Positions 16,469 to 25,348 of a DNA stretch of 64,000 nucleotides are shown piece after piece. The DNA comes from UBA4055 sp964648295. GTDB lineage: Bacteria > UBA4055. Under the pieces are notes generated by a model. It saw only the letters and a program-made list of their open reading frames with translations, ran no database searches and had not been told where the DNA came from. Within the stretch, counting starts at the first letter, position 1. Every line of letters begins with the position of its first letter. The translations under genes were made by a program, and so were the position numbers. The stretch is from positions 62,001-126,000 of the forward strand of contig CAZYNH010000006.1 of the NCBI GenBank assembly GCA_964648295.1. The letters run 5' to 3'.

Positions 16469-19400
16469 TTTCGCCTCCATCCTGTTTAATTATATTCTCA
16501 ACAATATCATCGAAACCGCCCAATACTGATTTGATCTCATCAATATCATACTTCATCACTGAAGAGAACATCCTTCCGGAATAATTCATCAGCACAGCTG
16601 AATTGTGCCTTATGGAAAGCTCTTTCATCTTCTGAGACAGTTCTCTAATCTGCGAAAAATTATGTTTTTCACGGGCGGTTTTCACTTCATTTTTTATTTT
16701 TGTCTTTAACGCTTCGATGAGTGCTTCTTTATCTTTAATATTATCCTCATAATCTGCCTGTTCCTCGACCGTATCCTCCGATGTTTCGTAAGGGATAAAT
16801 CTCTTTAGGTTTTCGACAAGCTCTGATATTTCTACAGGTTTTCTTATATAACCGTCAAACCCGTATTGACTGATCTTGTCTCTGTCGGAGGTCATTACCG
16901 AAGCAGTAACGGCAAGAACGGGTATTCTGCATAAACTGGGATCCTTTTTTAAAACCTCAACAGCCTCGTAACCGTCCATTTCAGGCATACGCACATCCAT
17001 GAGTATAAGGTCGGGAACATTCAGTTTTGCCGATTCAACGGCTTCCAGCCCGTTCACAGCCTCAAGCACCTCGAATCCCAGACCTCTGCATATTTCTGAA
17101 AGAAGAAGTCTGTTCGACTCTATATCATCAGCAATAAGTACCTTCGATCTTAAAAATCTTTCTTTCACTTTTTTCTTTTCAGTTTGCCCGGAAATTTGAG
17201 AAGAATTAACATCTGCTGTTACATCAAAGAACTCCACGATGAATCTTGAACCTTTATCGGGTTCGCTTTCAACTCTTATTTTTCCGTTCATCAGCTCAAC
17301 AAGCCTCTGAGTTATCGCAAGTCCAAGCCCGGTGCCCTGGAATTTCTTTGATCTTTCTGTGGTGCCGGCCTGTTCAAAGGCTCCGAATATTTTTTCGTGA
17401 TCCTCTTTTCTTATGCCCGGTCCTGAGTCTTCAACAACGATCCTCAGATCTATCGTGCCTGATGTTTTTTTAATAAATGATGATACAATCTTGATATAAC
17501 CCCTGTTTGTAAATTTTACTGCGTTGCTGAGAAGATTGAAAAATATCTGCCTGATACGCAGTTCGTCAAGGAACACCGACCTTGGAAGTTCATTTTCATT
17601 CTCAACAATAAAATCAAGGTTCTTTGCCTTCACAGACTCGTAGAAGAACTGCTTAAGTTCGTATATCATGGAATGCAGGTCGAAATACGAATAATTGATC
17701 TCCATCTTATTCGCTTCGATCTTGGAAAGGTCAAGTATATCATTTATTATGTGCAAAAGTGTCTCTCCTCCCGACCTGATCGTGTTCAGATATGTTTCCT
17801 GAGTAACGCTCAGAGGTGTTTTCTTCAGAAGGTCAGAGAATCCCAGGATCGCGTTCATAGGCGTTCTGATCTCATGGCTCATATTGGCAAGGAACCTGCT
17901 CTTGGCTCTTGTAGCCGTTTCCGCTTTTTCCATAGCTATTTCAAGTTCTGTCTGCGCCTTCTTTCTCAGCTCGACCTCATTTGACAGCCTTCTGTTCCAG
18001 TAAATTATGAGGAGTATTATGAATAAGGAAACAATTCCCGTTTTCCAGACAAGGTCATAATCGATCACGGATTTTTCCGATCCGATCCATTTTTCGAATA
18101 TTTTGTTCTTCTCCTCCTGTGTTATCGAGGCAAGAGATTTATTAATGATCCTGAGAAGAACATCCTCGCCTTTTGCGACACCAACCGAATAATCTCTCTG
18201 ATATTCTGTCGGACCTGCAATCTTTAAGTTCGAGAGAATATTTTTCTTCTTCTTGTATGAAAAATCCGCCTGATGCCTGAGAAAAAGGTCGATCTTGCCT
18301 GCAGAAAGGTCTCTATAGGCAATATCCGGATCCGAATAGTAGATCAGTTTCAGGTCAGGGTGGTCTCGGTGCAAAAACTCTATCTCAGATGTTCCTTCCT
18401 GCACAGCAAGCGATTTTCCTCCTATGTCACTGAGACCGTTTACATAATCGCTTTCCTCTCTTCCTATCATAACAATGTTGGATGTAAATATGATATCTGA
18501 AAACTCCATGAACGCGGTTCGGGATTCAGTTTTGGAAATGCAGTCGATCAGTCTGATCTTCCCTTCTTTCATCATTTCGATTGTATTCGCCCAGTTATCG
18601 GACCTTATTCTATTCAGTCTCAGGCCTGACTTTCTTTCTATGATCTCCCACAAATCGGGAATTATTCCCGTGTAATTCCCGGCGGTATCATAGACCGAAT
18701 GCGGAGGCCAGTCCGGATCACCGGATATCGCTATCAGCCCTGATCCTGAAATATATTCGATTTCCTCCGCGTCAAACACAGGGTGTCCGTTCGATTCGAA
18801 CGAATATGTTTTTTTGACCTTCTCGAACCAGGATCTTTTTATATTCTCAATCTCCTGATCACTTATCTGGCTTAGCCCGTCATTGATCTTTTTCAGCAGT
18901 TCAGTGTTGCCTTTTTTTACTGCGCCCCTGTATTTTTCGCTGTAGACCGGCTCTTTGTTTAAAAGCGTGAAAATATTACTCTTCTGGTTCGTTTCAAGAT
19001 AATACTTAAGATTTTCTTTGGGTGAAATAAATACTTTCAGCTCTCCCCTTTCGCAGGATTTGTATATACTGGGGTAATCAGGGAATATCCTGACAGATTC
19101 TAACGGATATCTCCTTTTTGCGAATTCAGCCGTAAATCCTTCCGGAACTCCGATTACATACGGCATAACGGCATTATTTGAACTTTCCGATCTGAGAACC
19201 GATCTTTCGCAGAACAGAAAATAATCAAGCTCCATGACAGGATCGGAAAAATCCAGTATCTTCTCACGGGCGGGTGAACTGAAAAGACCTGAATTAATAT
19301 CAGCCTTACCTTCCGCCACCAGTGTCACTGTGGCATCGAAATCTGACGCGGCGAATCTCAACGGGATCATTGTCTTTTTAGACCACAATTTCCAGATATC

Positions 19401-19589
19401 AATTAAGATGCCGTCTGATTTACTGGAGTCATTGATAAATTTATAGGGCGCGTTGCTGAGATTGTGCGTTATCACCAGCCTTTCACTCTGAGGCTCAGAG
19501 AACAGTGCCGGCGGCAGTAACAATAAAAACAATATGAGCTGACAACAGAACATTATTCTGCTTTTCAAATATTTGGAAGTGTCGCTCAT
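16449..19589 (-). CDS. Hybrid sensor histidine kinase with two periplasmic solute-binding domains (BvgS/EvgS-like)
   Basis: In the 1046 residues, a signal anchor (about 12-32) leads to two tandem family 3 solute-binding domains (about 37-260 and 283-500). A membrane helix (516-531) follows, then the kinase core with H572 in SHEIRTPMN, the N box NLLSNAVKF, DSGPGI and GTGLGL, and a receiver domain (815-935, D865 in LILMDVRMPE). A C-terminal helical segment has no clear phosphotransfer histidine. The ligand is probably a small polar solute such as an amino acid; this is inferred. It follows the exported-protein gene by 18 bases and overlaps the receiver-PAS gene, so the three are one signalling unit. 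Confidence 0.93.
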   Translation of the reverse strand: MSDTSKYLKSRIMFCCQLILFLLLLPPALFSEPQSERLVITHNLSNAPYKFINDSSKSDGILIDIWKLWSKKTMIPLRFAASDFDATVTLVAEGKADINSGLFSSPAREKILDFSDPVMELDYFLFCERSVLRSESSNNAVMPYVIGVPEGFTAEFAKRRYPLESVRIFPDYPSIYKSCERGELKVFISPKENLKYYLETNQKSNIFTLLNKEPVYSEKYRGAVKKGNTELLKKINDGLSQISDQEIENIKRSWFEKVKKTYSFESNGHPVFDAEEIEYISGSGLIAISGDPDWPPHSVYDTAGNYTGIIPDLWEIIERKSGLRLNRIRSDNWANTIEMMKEGKIRLIDCISKTESRTAFMEFSDIIFTSNIVMIGREESDYVNGLSDIGGKSLAVQEGTSEIEFLHRDHPDLKLIYYSDPDIAYRDLSAGKIDLFLRHQADFSYKKKKNILSNLKIAGPTEYQRDYSVGVAKGEDVLLRIINKSLASITQEEKNKIFEKWIGSEKSVIDYDLVWKTGIVSLFIILLIIYWNRRLSNEVELRKKAQTELEIAMEKAETATRAKSRFLANMSHEIRTPMNAILGFSDLLKKTPLSVTQETYLNTIRSGGETLLHIINDILDLSKIEANKMEINYSYFDLHSMIYELKQFFYESVKAKNLDFIVENENELPRSVFLDELRIRQIFFNLLSNAVKFTNRGYIKIVSSFIKKTSGTIDLRIVVEDSGPGIRKEDHEKIFGAFEQAGTTERSKKFQGTGLGLAITQRLVELMNGKIRVESEPDKGSRFIVEFFDVTADVNSSQISGQTEKKKVKERFLRSKVLIADDIESNRLLLSEICRGLGFEVLEAVNGLEAVESAKLNVPDLILMDVRMPEMDGYEAVEVLKKDPSLCRIPVLAVTASVMTSDRDKISQYGFDGYIRKPVEISELVENLKRFIPYETSEDTVEEQADYEDNIKDKEALIEALKTKIKNEVKTAREKHNFSQIRELSQKMKELSIRHNSAVLMNYSGRMFSSVMKYDIDEIKSVLGGFDDIVENIIKQDGGENDNRNP

Positions 19590-19607
19590 ATCCGTCTTCT
19601 ATTTCAT

Positions 19608-20459
19608 TTATTCATCGAACTCAAAATAAAAATTATTAAAAATCTTCCTGTACTTGCTCAAAAGCTTGTCGGCGATCTTGTTGCCGTTAACATATATATC
19701 AGTCGTGTCGATAAGAACAGTAAAGTTTCCGGCTCTTTCCTTATTCATAATCTTATCTTTTATAAGTTCATTTGCCAGCTCTATTGCGTCAAATTTCAGA
19801 ACGGACTGCATGCTTCCCTGATCCACCTGCATTTTTGTTGCGCGCAATCTGGCATTTACCGTCTTTTCCTCGATCTTTTTTTCAAATGAAGCATTCCTTA
19901 CGCTTACCGCCCTGCCCTCGCCGGTCACCTCAAGATTAGATCCGTACTGGCTGTTTATTCCTGAAACTACAGATTCCAGATCACTTTTATCCCAGAAATC
20001 GTATGTAAGAATATCACCGTCGACATTAACCTCCAGATAGAGTTTGACAGGAACGGATTCTTCAGCTATTTCTTCAATATGCTCCTCATACGAACCCGAT
20101 CCCTCGCCGTCTTCCGTTACAGTCTCTCTGTATTCAACTTTTCTTTCGAAATCGGAATCGGCATAACTTTTGATCGAGGTCCTGAAAGTTTTCGGCACCT
20201 CCGGTGTTTCCTCAACCGTGATCTCCGCCGAAACATCCACTGTTCTTCCCGTGGTCCCTGATATTGAAAGGCTGATCTCGTTTACGGATATTTTTTTCTT
20301 GGCCCTTACCGACCCCTGCTGAGTTACAGAAAACATTCCGTTATCACCGGACTGAGTATGCTTGATCGTATATTTTTCCTGGGAATAGCTTTCGGAGTTA
20401 ACGGCAGACAGTGTTAAAGCTGCGGCGAATACTACCTTAAATAAAGAAACGAATTTCAT
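19608..20459 (-). CDS. Exported protein of unknown function, upstream of the hybrid kinase
   Basis: The product is not recognised. The 283 residues begin with a signal peptide (MKFVSLFKVVFAAALTLSAV). The mature part is beta-rich and charged, with an acidic stretch around the middle (EEHIEEIAEESV) and a C-terminal part containing VLIDTTDIYVNGNKIADKL. No lipobox and no membrane helix follow the signal. I choose the ATG at 20459 because GGAGAT precedes it by 8 bases; the open frame upstream to 20492 contains that ribosome site. It is probably cotranscribed with the kinase, so it may affect the periplasmic signal that the kinase senses. That link is inference. Confidence 0.8.
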   Translation of the reverse strand: MKFVSLFKVVFAAALTLSAVNSESYSQEKYTIKHTQSGDNGMFSVTQQGSVRAKKKISVNEISLSISGTTGRTVDVSAEITVEETPEVPKTFRTSIKSYADSDFERKVEYRETVTEDGEGSGSYEEHIEEIAEESVPVKLYLEVNVDGDILTYDFWDKSDLESVVSGINSQYGSNLEVTGEGRAVSVRNASFEKKIEEKTVNARLRATKMQVDQGSMQSVLKFDAIELANELIKDKIMNKERAGNFTVLIDTTDIYVNGNKIADKLLSKYRKIFNNFYFEFDE

Positions 20460-20490
20460 TCTATATCTCCAATGATTTTTATTGTTCCAC

Positions 20491-20525
20491 ATTATAATAA
20501 CAAATTTTTATCGCAATTCCAACAA
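20491..20525 (-). promoter_or_regulatory. Tentative promoter of the exported protein/hybrid kinase unit
   Basis: Two overlapping readings exist on the minus strand: TTGTTG (20520-20525), 17 bases, TGTTAT (20497-20502), or a perfect -10 TATAAT at 20491-20496 without a well-spaced -35. It lies in the 132-base divergent gap shared with the prepilin peptidase gene. Confidence 0.35.
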
Positions 20526-20535
20526 GAATTTTCGT

Positions 20536-20564
20536 TTGAATTTAATTTTCTTTTTGCTTACATT
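20536..20564 (+). promoter_or_regulatory. Promoter of the prepilin peptidase gene
   Basis: TTGAAT (20536-20541), 17 bases, TACATT (20559-20564). Transcription would start near 20571, about 20 bases before the GTG start at 20592. Confidence 0.5.
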
Positions 20565-20591
20565 GTGTCAAATAATTAGCGGGGATCACCG

Positions 20592-22199
20592 GTGGCAGAA
20601 ACATACAGGTCATTCTTTTCTGCATGGCAGACATACCTGATCTTCGGAATGATCTTCGGGTCATTTCTTAATGTGGTTATCTGCAGGGTCCCTGACGGGA
20701 TATCTCTTCTGAAACCCGCGTCCAGATGTCCAAAATGCGGACATCTGATCAAATGGTATGAGAATATACCTGTTATAAGCTGGATATTTCTCATGGGAAA
20801 ATGTTCATCCTGCGGCGCGGGAATATCGGCTGAATATCCGATAATCGAACTTGGTTCAGGGCTGCTTACCGCCGGACTTTTTTTACTTACCGGTCCGGTG
20901 CCGGAACTGGCGATCTACATCGCTCTTTTGTATACTTTGCTGCCGATTATGGTTATCGACTATAAAACATTCAGTATTCCCCACGGTCTCAATATCACTT
21001 TTTTCATAATCTCGGTTTCGGCTGTCTTTATGCATCACTTCATTTCAAAATTCCTGCCTGTTTCCTATCTTGGTTCCTTTGCAGGCGGATTGACCGGTCT
21101 GGGACTCCTGTACTTAATACATAAAATAGGCAAGATCGTTTACAAACAGGATGCAATGGGCATGGGAGACATTTTCCTGCTGGGATCGGCGGGACTGATG
21201 CTCGGTCCGAAACTGACAGTGACCGCCTTTATACTCGGGTCATTACTGGCCGTCATCTCATACGCGGCGCCTTCCGTTTACAATCATATGAAAAGAAAAA
21301 GCGCTGCATTATCATACCTTAAAAAAGCCGAAGACGGACTGGATTCTTCCGGGTTGGAAAATGAAAAGAAGGCTGACATTCTGGGTATAAAGCTCCAGCT
21401 TTTATTCAGCATGAGGGACGGAAGGTTCGAACAGGTAAAGCAAGAACTCCTGTCATTTCTGAAAGAAAATGAAATATGCACAACAATTTTAACAAGGCTC
21501 TTTTTCCGCTTCGCAGCTACAGATGACTGTGATAATTCAGTTACGGTACTCAGGAAACTTGAGACGCTGAATTCATTATCTAAAAACGATATAAAAGAAG
21601 CGCTCGGACAAGACCTCGTCGGATATGACTCATATACAGACAATCTTAAGCTTCTCAGGCAGTATTCAAAAAAAAATGGACTCAACAGACTGCAGGATAT
21701 TTTATCAGACAAAGAATTCTTCGATGCTGAAGAAAAATACACAGATTGCGTAGATGAAATATATGACACTCTTAAAGGGCTTGAGAACGATGAAGAAAAG
21801 CTCTCGTTCCTTCTGAAACAGAACAGATATTTTCAGTACAACGGTTACACAGCCGAGCAGAAGCAGATCATCGGCCTGATCGAAACGGCTGTAAAAAAAG
21901 GAAATGACGAAAACGTTCAGAGATTCCTGTCGGATACAGCTCTTGTTTATTTTAAGGATTTTTTCTTCAGGGAAAGTGGTGAATGCGTAAGGGAACTTCT
22001 AAGCCGCTACGGTAAAGGACGGGGACTGACTTATACAGCAGCATTGAACTTATACAATATAGCTCTTTTCAGATATGTTTTTTTTAAGCAGAGACTCGCT
22101 TTCGGACCTTTCCTTGCCGCCGGAATAATGATATCGCTGCTCTGGGGAGAAAAAATTATAAATGCCTATTTTGATTTTCTGGAAGAACTGGTCTCATGA
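20592..22199 (+). CDS. Type IV prepilin peptidase fused to a 300-residue helical C-terminal region
   Basis: The N-terminal ~235 residues are an A24-family prepilin peptidase. It has the GSFLNVVICRVP start, two CxxC pairs of the methylase-associated zinc region (C46/C49 and C71/C74), and both catalytic aspartates (D123 in VIDYKTFSIP, D193 in GMGDIFLLG). Such enzymes cleave and N-methylate type IV pilins or type II secretion pseudopilins and usually end near 250 residues. Here about 300 more residues follow, strongly helical and charged like TPR/alpha-solenoid protein, ending in a hydrophobic segment (FLAAGIMISLLWG). The start is GTG, with GGGG about 9 bases upstream. No pilin genes lie nearby. 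Confidence 0.9.
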   Translation: MAETYRSFFSAWQTYLIFGMIFGSFLNVVICRVPDGISLLKPASRCPKCGHLIKWYENIPVISWIFLMGKCSSCGAGISAEYPIIELGSGLLTAGLFLLTGPVPELAIYIALLYTLLPIMVIDYKTFSIPHGLNITFFIISVSAVFMHHFISKFLPVSYLGSFAGGLTGLGLLYLIHKIGKIVYKQDAMGMGDIFLLGSAGLMLGPKLTVTAFILGSLLAVISYAAPSVYNHMKRKSAALSYLKKAEDGLDSSGLENEKKADILGIKLQLLFSMRDGRFEQVKQELLSFLKENEICTTILTRLFFRFAATDDCDNSVTVLRKLETLNSLSKNDIKEALGQDLVGYDSYTDNLKLLRQYSKKNGLNRLQDILSDKEFFDAEEKYTDCVDEIYDTLKGLENDEEKLSFLLKQNRYFQYNGYTAEQKQIIGLIETAVKKGNDENVQRFLSDTALVYFKDFFFRESGECVRELLSRYGKGRGLTYTAALNLYNIALFRYVFFKQRLAFGPFLAAGIMISLLWGEKIINAYFDFLEELVS

Positions 22200-22274
22200 A
22201 TGTCGCATATCATAACACCTTAAATAGATCAATGCTTAAATTAGAGTACGAAATAAATCCGACGGAGTGATCTG

Positions 22275-23513
22275 ATGCAGGAGAAATTTATATATCTGGA
22301 TAACGGGGATACGACAATGCCGGACAGTGAAGTTCTGGAATATATGGCAGAATTTTATACAACATCCTACGGGAACCCCTCTTCGCTGCATGATCTTGGG
22401 ATCGAGGCTGACGAGAACATTGCCGAGGCCAGGAAAACCATAGCCGGACTGATCGGCGCCGAACCGCAGGAACTGATTTTTACCTCAGGCGCGACAGAAT
22501 CGAATAATATGGCTATCAACGGCGTCGCCGACTATTTGCGGAACAAAGGGAACCATATAATAATTTCATCAGTAGAACATACTTCCGTTAAAGCCGTCGC
22601 GCACAGGCTCAGAAATGAAGGCTACAAGGTTGACGAGGTCAGGGTGGACGGCGAGGGATTTTTAGATATTGAAGATCTGAAAAGCAAGTTCAAGGTAACC
22701 ACGATACTCGTGTCTGTTATATACGCCAACTACGAGATCGGAACGATCCAGAATATCGGCGAGATCGGAAAGATATGCAGGGAAAAGGGCGTTCTTTTTC
22801 ACACTGACGCGGCGCAGGCTTTCGGGAAAATAAAGATCGATGTGAACGGAGAGAACATTGACCTGATGACCATTAATGCGCACAAAAATCACGGACCCAA
22901 GGGCACGGGCGCTCTGTACATAAGAAAAGGTGTTAAACTGAAAAAACTTATGGAGGGCGGAGCCCATGAGTTCAATTTGCGGCCCGGTACCGAGAACCTT
23001 CCGGCGATAATGGGGTTCGCCAGATCCGCGGAGATCGCGTACAGGGACATTGAAAAGAACAATGCCCGAATGATAAGATTACGGGACCGTTTGATAGACG
23101 GACTAAGTACCATCGGCCACATAACTATTAACGGGCCTAAAGGTCAAAACATCAGCCGGAGACTGCCCCACAACGCCGATGTCACCTTTCATTATATCGA
23201 AGGTGAAGCTATCCTTATGCATCTTTCACTGAGAGGCATTTATGTGTCTTCGGGATCGGCCTGCTCCTCAAAGACTCTCGAACCTTCGCATGTTCTTACA
23301 GCTATAGGGCTTAAACACGAACAGGCCCACGGTTCCATCCGGTTCACTCTTTCAAAATACAATACCGAAAAAGAGATCGACAGCACGGTAGAAAATGTGA
23401 GAGAGGTGGTTGAGATACTAAGAAGTATGTCGTCGTTCAATCCTGAGGAACACAGTGAACTGGTTAACCCGGATGCTAAAACATATTATAAAGATAAAAC
23501 AGACAAGGAATAA
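22275..23513 (+). CDS. Cysteine desulfurase (NifS/IscS family)
   Basis: This PLP enzyme takes sulfur from cysteine for iron-sulfur cluster assembly. In 412 residues the PLP lysine is K204 in NAHKNHGPKG, and the sulfur-accepting cysteine is C330 in SSGSACSSKTLEPSHVL. The usual 'NNEIGT' motif reads NYEIGT. The C-terminal ~30 residues are a charged extension. CGGAGTG is the ribosome site. It is followed after 2 bases by the scaffold gene, forming a minimal assembly pair. It differs clearly from the second desulfurase at 32659, so the two are likely dedicated to clusters and tRNA thiolation respectively. Confidence 0.94.
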   Translation: MQEKFIYLDNGDTTMPDSEVLEYMAEFYTTSYGNPSSLHDLGIEADENIAEARKTIAGLIGAEPQELIFTSGATESNNMAINGVADYLRNKGNHIIISSVEHTSVKAVAHRLRNEGYKVDEVRVDGEGFLDIEDLKSKFKVTTILVSVIYANYEIGTIQNIGEIGKICREKGVLFHTDAAQAFGKIKIDVNGENIDLMTINAHKNHGPKGTGALYIRKGVKLKKLMEGGAHEFNLRPGTENLPAIMGFARSAEIAYRDIEKNNARMIRLRDRLIDGLSTIGHITINGPKGQNISRRLPHNADVTFHYIEGEAILMHLSLRGIYVSSGSACSSKTLEPSHVLTAIGLKHEQAHGSIRFTLSKYNTEKEIDSTVENVREVVEILRSMSSFNPEEHSELVNPDAKTYYKDKTDKE

Positions 23514-23515
23514 AG

Positions 23516-24175
23516 ATGGCACTGAAATACACCGAGAAAACGATCGACCATTTCACAAAACCCAGGAATCTGGGAACCCTGGAAGGCGCGAACGCCGAGG
23601 CGACAGAAGGTAGCCCGGCATGCGGAGATATGGTTAACTACACGCTGAAGATCAATCCCGAAACGCTCATAATCGAAGACATCAAATTCAAATCCTACGG
23701 ATGCGCGTCAAATATTGCTACTGCCTCAATAGCCACAGAAATGGTAAAGGGAAAACATATAGACGAAGTTAAGACGATGGGCACGACCCAGGCTGCGAAC
23801 GAACTTGGCGGTCTGCCTCCTGTAAAAATGCACTGCAGCGTTCTTGCCATCAACGGGATAAAGGCGGCGATAAGGGAGTTCGAAAAAAAGATAGGAAGGA
23901 TCACAGATGAAAAAAGAGTAATAACAGAAAAAGCCCTCATGAACATTCTTAAAAATGTGATGCACCCTAAGCACGGTCAGAACCTTGTGGATAACGGCAA
24001 TGTTGAAAGGATAAGAATAGACGGACAGGATATTTTTATAATAATAACTCTTGAACCTGATGAGGAAATATACGCTTCCAATATACACGATGAGGTGATG
24101 GAGCATTTAGAGGCCATGAAGTGCACGCACGAGATAATGGTGAAGATCGAATCCAAGACGGGCAGTTTCATATAA
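23516..24175 (+). CDS. Iron-sulfur scaffold: IscU domain fused to a DUF59/MIP18-type domain
   Basis: Residues 1-130 are an IscU scaffold with the three cluster cysteines C36 (SPACGD), C63 (YGCASN) and C107 (MHCSVL), plus D38. Residues about 135-215 (ALMNILKNVMHPKHGQN, then NGNVERIRIDG and EVMEHL) read as a DUF59/MIP18 (SufT-like) domain, not the Nfu or ferredoxin-type domains found in NifU. The two functions, building and delivering clusters, would then be on one chain. It follows the desulfurase by 2 bases, and its stop overlaps the next start in TAATG. The scaffold assignment is firm; the second domain is by pattern and carries more doubt. Confidence 0.85.
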   Translation: MALKYTEKTIDHFTKPRNLGTLEGANAEATEGSPACGDMVNYTLKINPETLIIEDIKFKSYGCASNIATASIATEMVKGKHIDEVKTMGTTQAANELGGLPPVKMHCSVLAINGIKAAIREFEKKIGRITDEKRVITEKALMNILKNVMHPKHGQNLVDNGNVERIRIDGQDIFIIITLEPDEEIYASNIHDEVMEHLEAMKCTHEIMVKIESKTGSFI

Positions 24176-25287
24176 TGACCTATAAGCTCGCGGCCACATG
24201 CGCTTTCGGACTGGAATCCGTTCTGAAAAAAGAGGTGCTGTCTCTGGGCGGCAGAGAAATCAGTTCTGACAACGGGCGCGTTTATTTCAGAGGCGATGAT
24301 ACTTTTATAGCAAAAGCTAATATTTTTTTAAGGACCGCAGACAGGATCCATATCGTTCTTAACGAATTCGACTCGGCGGATTTCGATGAACTTTTTGAAG
24401 GTGTCAGGTCTGTCGCATGGGAAGATATTATAAATGACCGGGGAAGAGTGCTTGTCAAAGGGAGATCCAAAAATTCCCTGTTACATTCGGTACCTGTGGC
24501 TCAGTCCATGACAAAAAAAGCAATTATCGACAGACTTATACAGAAAACAGGAAAGAGCGAAATCCTTGAAGACGGTGTTCTCTTCCCCGTTGAAATAGAG
24601 CTGGATAACAATAAAGGCAGGCTGATGCTCAACACATCGGGCGAAGCGCTTTTCAAAAGAGGATACAGAACCGGATCGGGCGACGCTCCGATAAAGGAGA
24701 CCCTGGCAGCCGGGCTTGTTCTCCTTTCAGGATGGAAAAGCGGCGAGCCTCTTGTTGATCCGTTCTGCGGATCCGGCACAATTCCGATCGAGGCGGCGAT
24801 GATAAGGAAAAATATTCCACCGGGTCTCAACAGGCATTTTTTATCAATGAAATGGGATTTCCTTGACAAAATGATCTGGAAACAGGCCGCCGAAGAAGCC
24901 GTTGCCGGCATAATTTCCCAAACCGGACCGGAGATATACGGTTATGATAACGACCCTGATGTGATAAAGAAAGCAACGGAAAATGCCGTGAACGCCGAAG
25001 CGGATGACACTGTTATGTTCAAAATTGTTGATATAAGACAATTCAAGCTTAAAGGACAGCCCGGAACGGTTGTAACGAATCCGCCTTACGGTGAAAGGCT
25101 TGGCGACAGAAAATACGCTGATGAAGTATACTCTGCTTTAAGGGAAGCAGTATCTAAAAAGTACGGATGGAATGTTAATATAATAACAGCGCATCCTAAT
25201 TTTCAGGAGATATTCGGACGCGCCGTAAAGAAAAGAAAGCTTTTCAACGGGAACATCAGATGCAATTATTATTCATATTTGATCTGA
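24175..25287 (+). CDS. THUMP-domain RNA methyltransferase (RlmL/YpsC-type, guanine N2)
   Basis: The 370 residues begin with an N-terminal ferredoxin-like/THUMP RNA-binding module (about 1-160, LAATCAFGLESVLKKE), then a SAM-dependent methyltransferase with VDPFCGSGTIPIEAA (motif I), YGYDNDPDVI and the catalytic TNPPYGERL. Relatives make 2-methylguanosine in rRNA (RlmL N-half, RlmK-less forms). The ATG at 24175 overlaps the scaffold stop in TAATG and places the conserved LAATCAFGLE at the N-terminus; the frame is open further upstream, but that would overlap the scaffold gene. The specific rRNA position cannot be read from sequence. Confidence 0.9.
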   Translation: MTYKLAATCAFGLESVLKKEVLSLGGREISSDNGRVYFRGDDTFIAKANIFLRTADRIHIVLNEFDSADFDELFEGVRSVAWEDIINDRGRVLVKGRSKNSLLHSVPVAQSMTKKAIIDRLIQKTGKSEILEDGVLFPVEIELDNNKGRLMLNTSGEALFKRGYRTGSGDAPIKETLAAGLVLLSGWKSGEPLVDPFCGSGTIPIEAAMIRKNIPPGLNRHFLSMKWDFLDKMIWKQAAEEAVAGIISQTGPEIYGYDNDPDVIKKATENAVNAEADDTVMFKIVDIRQFKLKGQPGTVVTNPPYGERLGDRKYADEVYSALREAVSKKYGWNVNIITAHPNFQEIFGRAVKKRKLFNGNIRCNYYSYLI

Positions 25288-25293
25288 ATTTTC

Positions 25294-25322
25294 TTGCGAT
25301 ATCTTGCATTGAAAGCTATATT
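25294..25322 (+). promoter_or_regulatory. Promoter of znuABC
   Basis: TTGCGA (25294-25299), 17 bases, TATATT (25317-25322), with a start near 25329, 20 bases before the znuA ATG. No clear inverted repeat resembling a Zur box was seen over it. Confidence 0.55.
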
Positions 25323-25348
25323 ATGCCTGAAATATTACTGGAGTATTT

